NCBI RefSeq assembly: GCF_000263855.1
Contig: NZ_AJWX01000013.1
Span: 104,730 to 168,729 of the forward strand
DNA length: 64,000 nt
From: Pseudomonas sp. M47T1
GTDB taxonomy: Bacteria > Pseudomonadota > Gammaproteobacteria > Pseudomonadales > Pseudomonadaceae
Direction of reading: 5' to 3'
The notes beneath the pieces were generated by a model. That model did no database searches, was not told the origin of the DNA, and saw nothing but the letters and a program-made list of their open reading frames with translations. A program made the translations under genes and the position numbers. This document shows, in pieces, positions 35,977-44,470 of the stretch; the stretch's first letter is position 1, and every line of letters starts with the position of its first letter.

Positions 35977-37296
35977 TCAGGCGTGACGGCGATCCATCGT
36001 AGGCGCCGGTTGCAGCAGCTCGGCATAGCGCTTGCGGGCCGCCTCGATCTTGGGCGGCAGGTGTTCGCTGGGGAACAGCCCGCGGGCGGCGGTGTAGCCG
36101 CGCAGCAATTCCTTGGCCACGGTAAACCGGTGTACCTCGGTGGGGCCGTCGGCGATGGCCATGGTCGGCACGTTCATCCACATCCAGGCCAGCGGCAATT
36201 CCAGGGTGGTGCCCAGCGACCCGTGCAGGTGCAGGGCACGCTGAACGATGTCGTGATAGGCCTTGGCCATGGCCACCTTGACCATCGCGATATGCTTGCG
36301 CGCTGCCCGTGGATCACCGTGGCTGGCATCGATGATCACTGCCGTCTGCAGCACCAGCAGGCGCAACTGCTCGAGTTCGATATGGCTGTCGGCGATCATC
36401 GTCTGGACCATCTGTTTGTCAGCCAGCAAGGTGCCTTGGGTACGCCGGCTCAAAGCGCGCTCGCACATCATGTCCAGGGCGCGCTGGCACTGGCCGACGG
36501 TGCGCATGGCATGGTGCACGCGGCCACCGCCGAGCCGCGCCTGGGCCACAGCGAACCCCTGCCCCTCGCCACCGAGCATATGGTCAAGCGGCACCCGCAC
36601 GTCGTGGTAATGCAAATAGCCCTCGGTGGCTTCATCCTGCTCGGCGCGCTCGAGCATGTGCTCGCTGTCGCGAATGGTCTTGAGGCCCGGGTTGTCGGTC
36701 GGCACGATGAACATCGACAGGCGCTGCTGAATCGGCGCCTCGGGGGCGGTCACGGCCAGCACCAGGACGAACTCGGCATAGCGCGCATTCGATGAAAACC
36801 ACTTCTCGCCGTTGATCACCCATTGCTCGCCATCGCGCACCGCCATGGTGGTGAACTCGCGCGGGTCAGCGCCCGCTTGCGGCTCGGTCATGGAGAAGCA
36901 CGAAACGATATCGCCATCGAGCAGGGGCTGCAGGTAGCGCGCCTTTTGCTCGGCCGTGCCGAACAGGGCGAGGATCTCCGCGTTGCCGGTATCGGGCGCC
37001 GCCGTGCCGAACACCGTCGGAGCCCAGATCGAGCGGCCGATGATTTCGTTCATCAGGCCGAGCTTGAACTGCCCATAGCCCTGCCCGCCCAGTTCCGGGC
37101 CCAGGTGACAGGCCCACAGGCCCTGCTCGCGGACCTTGGCTTGCAACGGTTTGAGGATCGCGCGCGAGACCTCGTGGCGCGTGTTGTAGACCACGCTGAC
37201 CGAGGGGAAGAGCACGTCCAGCGCCACCACGTCCTCCTCGACAAAGCGCCTCATCCAAGCGAGTTTTTCCTGAAATTGCGGTTCGACATCCCACAT
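35977..37296 (-). CDS. Acyl-CoA dehydrogenase (ACAD10/11-like)
   Basis: 439-aa FAD enzyme forming an alpha,beta-unsaturated acyl-CoA. Family blocks: CFSMTEPQAGADPREFTT, GEKWFSSNARYAEF, and C-terminal ALHLHGSLG and IADGPTEVHRFTVAKELL. ATG 37296 has AGGAATA upstream. The gene directly upstream is an APH-like kinase; in ACAD10 and ACAD11 the same two domains are fused in one protein, so the pair probably processes a hydroxyacyl-CoA by phosphorylation and elimination. Confidence 0.88.
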   Translation of the reverse strand: MWDVEPQFQEKLAWMRRFVEEDVVALDVLFPSVSVVYNTRHEVSRAILKPLQAKVREQGLWACHLGPELGGQGYGQFKLGLMNEIIGRSIWAPTVFGTAAPDTGNAEILALFGTAEQKARYLQPLLDGDIVSCFSMTEPQAGADPREFTTMAVRDGEQWVINGEKWFSSNARYAEFVLVLAVTAPEAPIQQRLSMFIVPTDNPGLKTIRDSEHMLERAEQDEATEGYLHYHDVRVPLDHMLGGEGQGFAVAQARLGGGRVHHAMRTVGQCQRALDMMCERALSRRTQGTLLADKQMVQTMIADSHIELEQLRLLVLQTAVIIDASHGDPRAARKHIAMVKVAMAKAYHDIVQRALHLHGSLGTTLELPLAWMWMNVPTMAIADGPTEVHRFTVAKELLRGYTAARGLFPSEHLPPKIEAARKRYAELLQPAPTMDRRHA

Positions 37297-37322
37297 GGCT
37301 GCTATTCCTGATGTTTTGTTAG

Positions 37323-38402
37323 TTATAGGGACATAGTCAATTGCCGCGCCTTGGCCATCAGCCAGACCGCGTAGTCGTGCAGGAACTCGCCCATCTGTTT
37401 GCCCGGCCCGCCGGATAGGGACCGCGCATGGCTCCCTTCGAGGATGCAGGCAAGCTTGAAACAGGCCAGTACGAAGAACCACGGCAGCGAATGCATGTCG
37501 CGCCCGGTCAGCTCGCCATACAGGGCGATCATCTCGGCGCGGCTGTCGAAGCCGTCCCAGGGCCGTACCACCGGATCGGCAGCGCCCACCTGCGGGTCGC
37601 CCGGCTCGCGCCATGAGGAGAGAATCCAGGCCAGGTCGAGCAACGGATCGCCCAGGGTCGACAGCTCCCAGTCGATCAAGCCGACGATGCGTGGCTGGTC
37701 GTAGGCGAACATCGCGTTGGGCCATTGCAGGTCGCCATGGATGATGCCGATCCGGCCGTCGGTGGGCAGGTTGTCCTGCAGCCAGCGCGCGGTGCTGTCG
37801 ATGTGTTGCAGATGCGCGCCGGTATAACCGGGCAGGCTCTGGTAACCGTCCAGCTGCGCCCGCCAGCGCTCGACCTGGCGACTGTGCCAGTGGTCCGGTT
37901 TGCCAAAGTCAGCCAGGCCAACGGCCTGATGATCCACCCGCGCCAGGGCTGCGGCTGCGCGCACGAACTCCGGGCCCATCGCCGCGCGCCAGTCGGGGTC
38001 CCGAGCATAGCGCCCCGGCAGTTCACCCAGCGGCGAAAACCCCGGCAGCGGCGCCATCAACAAAAAGCAGGCACCCAGTACCGTCGGATCGTCGCAGGCG
38101 CCCAGCAAGCGCGGGTGTGGCACGTCGCTGTCGGCCAGGGCCTTGAGCACTCGCGCCTCGCGCAGGATGGTGGCGTTGCTGTGCTCGCGCAGATGCGCGG
38201 GCGGGCGGCGCAACACGAAGCGCGCCGTACCACGGGTCAGCAAAAACAGATTGTTCTGCGAGCCGCCGGTGAGTTGCTGGGCGGCGGTCACCGGCCCTTG
38301 CCCAGGCAGTTCGCTGTGCTCGATCCAGGCTTGCAGCCTGGGCCAGTCGAGCAAGCCGCCAAAATCCGCCAGCGGGGTGTTTTCAGAGGACAGGATGTTC
38401 AT
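37323..38402 (-). CDS. Aminoglycoside-phosphotransferase-like kinase (ACAD10 N-domain type)
   Basis: 359-aa kinase-fold protein with GGSQNNLFLL as nucleotide loop, the catalytic HGDLQWPNAMF and metal-binding IDWELSTLGDPLLDLAW. Related proteins (the FadE36 neighbourhood, mammalian ACAD10/11) act on 4-hydroxyacyl-CoAs, not antibiotics. ATG 38402 overlaps the MarR stop (ATGA). It is followed by its probable partner acyl-CoA dehydrogenase 27 bases downstream. Confidence 0.85.
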   Translation of the reverse strand: MNILSSENTPLADFGGLLDWPRLQAWIEHSELPGQGPVTAAQQLTGGSQNNLFLLTRGTARFVLRRPPAHLREHSNATILREARVLKALADSDVPHPRLLGACDDPTVLGACFLLMAPLPGFSPLGELPGRYARDPDWRAAMGPEFVRAAAALARVDHQAVGLADFGKPDHWHSRQVERWRAQLDGYQSLPGYTGAHLQHIDSTARWLQDNLPTDGRIGIIHGDLQWPNAMFAYDQPRIVGLIDWELSTLGDPLLDLAWILSSWREPGDPQVGAADPVVRPWDGFDSRAEMIALYGELTGRDMHSLPWFFVLACFKLACILEGSHARSLSGGPGKQMGEFLHDYAVWLMAKARQLTMSL

Positions 38403-38908
38403 GAGGCAGAGCCCTTCAAGGGAGTATTTTTGTAATCGGCTTCAATGCGCTGGCGTAGCAGGCGCAAGGTCGCAATGCTGTGTTCCAGGGCCGTCAGGTC
38501 AAGGTCGCCGACAATCCGCGCGGCCCAGTCCAGGCTGTGCAGGCTCTGCGCCTGATGCAGCGTGCGACCGGCCAGCGTCGGCACCAGCAAGCGCGCCCGG
38601 GCATGCTCGGGGTTGGTCTGCTGCGCGATCAGCCCGCGCTGCACCAATTCGTCGGCCAGGCGCTGGATCGATTGGCGCGGGTGGCCCAGGCTGCGGCCGA
38701 TACGCGCCACGGTCGGGGCCTCGCGAGCGCCGACCACGGCGCTCAGCACCAGCCATTGCAGGCCACCCATCTGCGTCGCGTCATCGGCCTGTTTGTGGGC
38801 CGCGAAAACCCGGCCACGCAGGCGTGTCACCTCATCGATAAGCTCGATCAAGGCGCTGGCACAAGGTGGAGCCGCAGCGTGCGGCTCGCTGTTGGGGAAG
38901 GTACTCAT
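38399..38908 (-). CDS. MarR-family regulator
   Basis: 169-aa winged-helix regulator: LQWLVLSAVVGAREAPTVARIGRSLGHPRQSIQRLADELVQRG, then the wing with NPEHARARLLVPT. It lies inside the CoA ligase 2 operon, 10 bases after the ligase stop, and overlaps the kinase start by four bases. It may fine-tune that operon or another one; no MarR-type palindrome could be assigned. Confidence 0.8.
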   Translation of the reverse strand: MSTFPNSEPHAAAPPCASALIELIDEVTRLRGRVFAAHKQADDATQMGGLQWLVLSAVVGAREAPTVARIGRSLGHPRQSIQRLADELVQRGLIAQQTNPEHARARLLVPTLAGRTLHQAQSLHSLDWAARIVGDLDLTALEHSIATLRLLRQRIEADYKNTPLKGSAS

Positions 38909-38918
38909 GGCGAAATCC

Positions 38919-40550
38919 TCAGCGCTTTTTCAGTTCAATACCGGAGCCATTGCGATCCCAGGTGCCGGCGGTGACCCCGGCATCGCGCAGCTGGTATTTG
39001 AGAATCCGACCCACCGGGCTGCGTGGCACCTGTTGGACGAACTCGATGTAGCGCGGCACGGCGAAGTACGGCAGGCGCTCGATGGCCCAGCGGCACAAGG
39101 TGGCCTCGTCCAGCGTGGCGCCTTCGGCCAATACCGCAGTGAGCTTTACCTCGTCTTCGGCCAGCTCGGAATACACCGCGTGCACGGCCACTTCCGCCAG
39201 ATCGGGGTGGGCCTGGAAGGTCTTTTCCATTTCAAAGCTGGAAATATTCTCGCCGCCGCGGCGCAGGTAATCCTTCTTGCGGTCGAGAAAGTAGAAAAAC
39301 CCCTGTTCGTCCAGCTTGCCGATATCACCGGTGTGGAACCACAGGTTGCGCATGACCTTGAGGGTATCGGCCGGCCGCTGCCAGTAGCCCTCGAACATCA
39401 CGTGGGGCTGCAAGGGGCGCACGATCAACTCCCCCGGCGTACCGCGCGGCAGCTCAACGTCGTTGTCGTCCACCACACGGATGTCGAACCACTCGCAGAT
39501 CTTGCCGGCGCTGTTGGGCGGCTCGGGTTCGCCGAACGGGGTCATGGTCACGACCGCGCATTCGGTGAGGCCGAAACAGGCGCCGTTGACCGCTTTGATG
39601 CCGAAGCGCTCGCGCCAGATCTTTTGCAGTTGCGGCGCAAATGGCGCACCGGTGACGATCTGCAACTGGCCAAAACAACGCTTCATGGCGTCGTTGTCCG
39701 GCGCCTGCGCCAGCAGCGGGAACATCGAGGCCAGCAGCGACACCTCGTTGGCGCCGGTGCGTTCGATCTCCGGCCAGAAGTTGGACACCGAGAAGCGTGG
39801 GTACAGCGCCACCTTGGCGCCCAGCATCAGGTTGCACAGCACCGTGGTGACGATGGCGTTGAGGTGAAACATCGGCAGCGGCGTCCAGGTGAAGGACTGC
39901 GCAGTGCGCCCCAGGCAGACCACCATTTGCCGGGCTTCGTTGCAGGCGTAGTTGTGGGTGATCATGCAGCCCTTTGAAGGCCCGGTGGTGCCGCCGGTGT
40001 AGATCAGCATGGCGAGGTCGGCCGGCGCCACCGGCACGTCAGGGTCACGGCTGTCACTGCTGCGCAGTTCGTCCAGCGGCAACATGGGCCTGCGCAGTTG
40101 GATGTGTTCGGGGTGCGGGCCGCGATAGATGACGTTGCGCAACGACTCGAGTGGGTCGGCGACCCGCGCCACCCGCTCGACGTAATCGTGCTCGGCAATG
40201 ATGATCGCCGACCCGGCGTCGGCCAACTGATGGCGCAGGAATTCACCCTTGTAGGCGGTGTTCACCGGTACGCTGATCGCACCCAGCTTGTTGATCGCGA
40301 ACCACAGCACAACAGCGTCGAAATGGTTGTCCAGCAAGGTCGCGACCGTGTCCCCCTTGGTGACGCCAAGGTCGTGCAAACCGTTGGCCAGGCGGCAGGC
40401 TTCGCGGTCCAGGTCAGCATAGCTGTAGCGTTCGCCCAGCACGTCGAGGAACAGCCGCTCGCCGTGGGCGGCAACCGCGCGGCGCAGGGCATCGTTGATG
40501 GTGTCCGCCTGCCCCGCCGTCCAGCCTGAAGGAAGATAGGAAGCGCTCAT
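38919..40550 (-). CDS. AMP-forming acyl-CoA synthetase 2
   Basis: 543-aa ANL ligase with MLIYTGGTTGPSKG, FGLTECAVV, TGDIGKLDEQGFFYFLDRKKD, RRGGENISSFEME and GRILKYQLR. It is paralogous to the ligase at 25460, with long shared blocks. ATG 40550 (MSASYL) follows GGAG; a GTG at 40568 is less likely. It is the first gene of an operon of ligase, MarR, kinase, acyl-CoA dehydrogenase and SDR, behind regulon site F. It activates a second acid of the pathway. Confidence 0.9.
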   Translation of the reverse strand: MSASYLPSGWTAGQADTINDALRRAVAAHGERLFLDVLGERYSYADLDREACRLANGLHDLGVTKGDTVATLLDNHFDAVVLWFAINKLGAISVPVNTAYKGEFLRHQLADAGSAIIIAEHDYVERVARVADPLESLRNVIYRGPHPEHIQLRRPMLPLDELRSSDSRDPDVPVAPADLAMLIYTGGTTGPSKGCMITHNYACNEARQMVVCLGRTAQSFTWTPLPMFHLNAIVTTVLCNLMLGAKVALYPRFSVSNFWPEIERTGANEVSLLASMFPLLAQAPDNDAMKRCFGQLQIVTGAPFAPQLQKIWRERFGIKAVNGACFGLTECAVVTMTPFGEPEPPNSAGKICEWFDIRVVDDNDVELPRGTPGELIVRPLQPHVMFEGYWQRPADTLKVMRNLWFHTGDIGKLDEQGFFYFLDRKKDYLRRGGENISSFEMEKTFQAHPDLAEVAVHAVYSELAEDEVKLTAVLAEGATLDEATLCRWAIERLPYFAVPRYIEFVQQVPRSPVGRILKYQLRDAGVTAGTWDRNGSGIELKKR

Positions 40551-40603
40551 TGGGTTCTCCGTCGTCACTGTTTTTATTGTCGGGAAATGACCGTCATGGA
40601 AAT

Positions 40604-40624
40604 TACTGATGATTCGTCAGCTAA
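40604..40624. promoter_or_regulatory. Regulon palindrome, site F (before CoA ligase 2)
   Basis: TTACTGAT-GATTC-GTCAGCTA. The core CTGA-N6-GTCAG is kept, with single changes in both outer arms. It lies 54 bases before the ligase start. Confidence 0.6.
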
Positions 40625-40715
40625 TTCAAATTGACACCGATGCGTCATTCCGTCAACCCGCTGTCGACGCTATTCGTGAGGTTTTTTTGCCGGTGCCACG
40701 GGCTGTTTCGCCAAC

Positions 40716-40748
40716 AAAAAAACCCCGTCCGACAAGGGTCGGACAGGG
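40716..40748 (-). terminator. Rho-independent terminator of the RND operon
   Basis: Read on the minus strand: CCCTGTCCGAC, loop CCTT, GTCGGACGGGG, then seven T residues. It begins 22 bases beyond the RND permease stop and ends the SDR-DUF1302-DUF1329-YCF48-RND transcript. Confidence 0.9.
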
Positions 40749-40769
40749 TCGAGGCGACCCCAATCGACG

Positions 40770-43283
40770 CTAGCGGCGGGTCACGCCGTAACGCTGCAGG
40801 GTCAAGGTTTCACTGGGTTCCAGCGCCCCCTGGGCTTCTCGCGCCGGGGCTGGACGCTCGGCGTCCGCTGTACCGGCAGATGGCGCCGCTTCAAGGCTGC
40901 GGTCAGGCGCGCTGGGCAGCAGAAAGTGCGACAGGGCCGGGATCAGCACCAGCGCGCCGATCATGTTCCAGACGAACATGAAGGTCAGCAAAATGCCCAT
41001 GTCGGCCTGGAACTTGATCGGTGACCAGGCCCAGGTAATCACCGCCGCAGCCATGGTCAAGCCTACGAGCGCGACGATGCGCCCGGTGAAGTCCAGCGAA
41101 CGCATGTAGGCTTCGGCCAGCGGCACGCCGCGGCGCTGCAAGGTCAGCTGCACGCTCAGCAGGTACAGCGCATAGTCGACCCCCACGCCCACACCCACGG
41201 CGATCACCGGCAGGGTCGAGACCTTGATGCCAATGCCCAGCAGTACCATCAGCGCCTCGCACAGGACTGAGGTGATGACCAGGGGAATCAAGGCCACCAG
41301 CACCGCGCGCCAACTGCGAAAGGTCAGGAAGCACAGGCCTGTCACCGCGCCGTAGAGCACGAAGTGCATGATCCAGAAGCTGTGCTTGACGACGATGTTG
41401 GTGGCCGCCTCGATGCCCGCGCTGCCCGCCGCCAGCTGGAACACCCGGCCGTCGGTGTCATGGCTGGCCGCAAAGGCTTCGACCGCGTTGACCACGCCGG
41501 TCAGGGTGTCGGCACGGTGATCGGCCAGGTAGGCGATGATCGGCGTGATCGCACAGGTACGGTCGACCAGATCCGGGCGATCGCGCCTGAAACTCGCCAC
41601 CGCCTGGCTCAAGGTGCTGGTGTTACGGGTAATCGACAACCACTTGGGGTTGCCCTCGAACATCCCCGAGGTGGCCATTCGCGCGCCGTCAGCGGTGGAG
41701 AACGTGGTCTGCACGCCCTTCACCCGCCGCAGCACCGCACCCAGCCGATCAGCCTCCACTAGCGTCTGGAATTTCTCGCAGTCCCCCGGCGGGGTTTTCA
41801 GCATGATGATGAACGGATCGCCCGACAGCCGATAGTTGGCGGTGATGTAGGCGGTGTCGCGGTTGTAGCGTGAATCCTTGCGCAGCTCCGGTGCGCCGGC
41901 GTCCAGGTCGCCGATCTGGATATTGCCCCGCAGGTAGAACGCGCCGCCGACCAACAGCGCCGCCAGTACCAGGGTCACACTGGCGCGACGGCGCTCGGTC
42001 AGGCTGGCCAGGGCCTCCCAGCACTTGCGCCCCAGCCCGCGGCGATTGGCCTGGCTGGCGATCGAACGGCGCGCGGCATTCTCGCTGACCCCTGTGTAGG
42101 ACAGCATCACCGGGATCAACACCAGCTTGGTGAAAATCAGCACCGTGACGCCGACGCTGGTGATCAGCGCCATGTCGCGGATCACCGGAATGTCGATGAT
42201 CATCAGCACCGCAAAACCGACGATGTTGGCCAGCAGCGCGGTCAGGCCGGCGAGGAAAAGGCGGCGGAAGGTAAAGCGCGCAGCCGCGTATTTGTGCATG
42301 CCGCGACCGACGTCCTGCATGATGCCGTTCATCTTCTGCGCACCATGGGACAGGCCGATGGCAAACACCAGAAACGGCACCAGGATCGAATACGGGTCCA
42401 GGACGAAGCCCAGCAGATGCATCAGCCCCAACAGCCAGATGACGCCCAACGTCGCGGCGCTGACCAGCAGCACCGTGCTGCGCAGGCAGCGGGTGTAGAG
42501 CAGCACGAACAGGGTCGCGATCAGCACCGACACGGCGAAGAACTTCATCACCTGCTGCAGCCCGGCGATCAGGTCGCCGACCACGATGGCAAAGCCGGAC
42601 ACGTGGATCTTCACGTTGTCGTTGCCCAGGGTGCGGATCTTCTGCTCGATGTCGCGGCTCAACACGCCGTAGTCCAGCGGCTGGCGGGTGTCCGGGTCCA
42701 TGCCGATCAGCGGCACCACGATCATCGATGACTTGAGGTCGCTGGCCACGTAGCTGCCGACGATGTTCGCGCGGCTGATGTTGGCTTGCAGCTGCTCCAT
42801 GCTCTGCGCCGAGCCGTCCCAGCGATCGGGCATCACCGGGCCGCCCTGGTAGCCGGCCTCGGTGACTTCGGTCCAGCGCAGGCTGGTGGTCCACAGGCCG
42901 CGCATCCAGTTGCGGTCGACGCCGGGCATCAGGTACAGGGCATCGTTGACCCGCTGCAGGGCGAGCAGGTAGTCCTTGTCGTAAATGGTCCCGTGGGTGT
43001 TCTCGACCACCACGCGAATCGAGTTGCCAGCGCTGGGCAAGGCCTCGCGGTTGTGGAAGTAGTTCTGAATATAGGGGTGCGACTGCGGGATCATTTTCTC
43101 GAAGCTGGCGTTGACCTCAAGCTGGGTCGCCTGCCAGCCCAGCACGGCGGTGACCACCACGCAGATGGCGATCATCAGCAGCCGATGATTGAAGATCAGC
43201 CGCTCCAGCCAGTTGCCGCCATCGGTGTCGAAGTAGCGCGGATCGCGGACGATCGGAGGCGCCTGTTCACGGTCGATTTTCAT
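40770..43283 (-). CDS. RND/MMPL-type transporter permease
   Basis: 837-aa inner-membrane protein with two six-helix halves, each preceded by a large periplasmic loop. The first helix is near LLMIAICVVVTAVLG, and RND-type VGVDYALYLL and FAIGLSHGAQKMNG segments carry charged residues for proton coupling. Proteins of this kind next to DUF1329 and DUF1302 genes recur in clusters for hydrophobic compounds and probably move lipid-like substrates across the envelope. ATG 43283 follows GAGAGTCCTC. It is the last gene of the operon, before a strong terminator. Confidence 0.88.
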   Translation of the reverse strand: MKIDREQAPPIVRDPRYFDTDGGNWLERLIFNHRLLMIAICVVVTAVLGWQATQLEVNASFEKMIPQSHPYIQNYFHNREALPSAGNSIRVVVENTHGTIYDKDYLLALQRVNDALYLMPGVDRNWMRGLWTTSLRWTEVTEAGYQGGPVMPDRWDGSAQSMEQLQANISRANIVGSYVASDLKSSMIVVPLIGMDPDTRQPLDYGVLSRDIEQKIRTLGNDNVKIHVSGFAIVVGDLIAGLQQVMKFFAVSVLIATLFVLLYTRCLRSTVLLVSAATLGVIWLLGLMHLLGFVLDPYSILVPFLVFAIGLSHGAQKMNGIMQDVGRGMHKYAAARFTFRRLFLAGLTALLANIVGFAVLMIIDIPVIRDMALITSVGVTVLIFTKLVLIPVMLSYTGVSENAARRSIASQANRRGLGRKCWEALASLTERRRASVTLVLAALLVGGAFYLRGNIQIGDLDAGAPELRKDSRYNRDTAYITANYRLSGDPFIIMLKTPPGDCEKFQTLVEADRLGAVLRRVKGVQTTFSTADGARMATSGMFEGNPKWLSITRNTSTLSQAVASFRRDRPDLVDRTCAITPIIAYLADHRADTLTGVVNAVEAFAASHDTDGRVFQLAAGSAGIEAATNIVVKHSFWIMHFVLYGAVTGLCFLTFRSWRAVLVALIPLVITSVLCEALMVLLGIGIKVSTLPVIAVGVGVGVDYALYLLSVQLTLQRRGVPLAEAYMRSLDFTGRIVALVGLTMAAAVITWAWSPIKFQADMGILLTFMFVWNMIGALVLIPALSHFLLPSAPDRSLEAAPSAGTADAERPAPAREAQGALEPSETLTLQRYGVTRR

Positions 43284-43311
43284 GAGGACTCTCTTATGGT
43301 AAGGCGTTTCA

Positions 43312-44391
43312 CTACTTGGCAACCGTCAGGCTGGCGGCCTGTACGCCACCCAGACCGACCAGCGTGGCGGTGTCGCCGGTGGCCGCGAGGCCGGTCAACA
43401 GCATTGGGCGCGGGATCGCTACGGCGCTGAAATGCTGACCCTGGTCGGCGCTCACCAGCAATTGCCCTGTGCGGGTCACTGCCAGCAGGCGGCCATCGTC
43501 CAGCGCCAGGGTGCTGGTGAATGATCCTTGGGTGCCGGTCTCGACTTTTTTCCAGCTGTCGCCGCCATCGACGGAGTGCCAGGCGTTGCCCAGCAGCCCG
43601 AACGCCACCACGGTGTTGCCGAACCCGGCCAGGCTGAAGAAACTGCCGGGGTAACCGGTCTCGTGCGCCATGAAGCGCTGTTGCTGGCGATCGAGCTTGA
43701 ACACAAAACCCTGCTCGGAGGCGATGTACACCGTCGCGCCGATACCGCGAATGGCATTGAGGTGCAGCAACTCCGGCGCCTCGACTCGGTCCATCCAGCA
43801 TTGCCAGGTGGCGCCGCCATCGTCGGTGGCGAACAAGGTGCCAAACGAGCCCACCACAAAACCGTGCTGTTCGTCCTCGAACCACAGGTCGAGCAACGCC
43901 TGTTCGGGGCCATTGGCATAGTTGAGCTCCACATCGTTCAATGCCTGTTCGGCGGTGGGCTCCCCTGCCTTGATCAACCCTTGAAAGTGCGCAACGGCCA
44001 CCGCGTGCGCCGCATTGCCTTCGAACTGGCGCAGCCAATGCTCGCCGCCATCGTCACTGTGCAATACCACCCCGTCCTGCCCCACTACCCAGCCCTTGCT
44101 CGGGCTGACGAACTGCACGGCGAGCAGGTCGCTGCTGACCGGCACGGGTACCTGCCGCCAGTTCTTGCCCTGGTCGTCGGAGAGGACGATCAAGCCGCGC
44201 AAACCGACCGCCACCAGGCGCGTGCCGGCCTTGGCGATCGCGCTCAGCTGGCCGCTGCTGGTGAGCGAATCGCTCGTCATCGCATCGATGGGCGCTGCGG
44301 CCTGCAACGGATCGACAAACGCGGCAGTGCCGGCGTGGGCCACCAGCGCCACCGCCATGCACATGCCTGCAAACATTAACCTTGGACGCAT
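43312..44391 (-). CDS. Secreted YCF48/BNR-repeat beta-propeller protein
   Basis: 359-aa protein with a signal peptide (MRPRLMFAGMCMAVALVAHA). Repeats of the BNR/Asp-box type are seen: LSDDQGKNW, HSDDGGEHW, ATDDGGATW, HSVDGGDSW and VSADQGQHF, spaced as propeller blades. Related to the photosystem assembly factor YCF48 only by fold. It probably acts in the periplasm as partner of the RND permease encoded 28 bases downstream. ATG 44391 follows GGAG. Confidence 0.85.
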   Translation of the reverse strand: MRPRLMFAGMCMAVALVAHAGTAAFVDPLQAAAPIDAMTSDSLTSSGQLSAIAKAGTRLVAVGLRGLIVLSDDQGKNWRQVPVPVSSDLLAVQFVSPSKGWVVGQDGVVLHSDDGGEHWLRQFEGNAAHAVAVAHFQGLIKAGEPTAEQALNDVELNYANGPEQALLDLWFEDEQHGFVVGSFGTLFATDDGGATWQCWMDRVEAPELLHLNAIRGIGATVYIASEQGFVFKLDRQQQRFMAHETGYPGSFFSLAGFGNTVVAFGLLGNAWHSVDGGDSWKKVETGTQGSFTSTLALDDGRLLAVTRTGQLLVSADQGQHFSAVAIPRPMLLTGLAATGDTATLVGLGGVQAASLTVAK

Positions 44392-44441
44392 TTTATTATT
44401 CTCCAGGCCGGCTGCGACCATTGTCGAAGCCTTCACGCACA

Positions 44442-44465
44442 GGCCGGCGGCTCGCACCGCCGGCC
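44442..44465 (-). repeat. Hairpin between DUF1329 and YCF48-like genes
   Basis: GGCCGGCGG (44442-44450) and CCGCCGGCC (44457-44465) around CTCGCA, in the 79-base gap. No T-run. Perhaps it adjusts transcript levels between an abundant periplasmic protein and the downstream genes. Confidence 0.45.
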
Positions 44466-44470
44466 GCCCA

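Noticed and set aside
37305..37335. GTTAGTTA sequence between kinase and ACAD genes as a tenth regulon site
   Set aside because: Only one half-site is present and the second half does not match; it also lies inside an operon.
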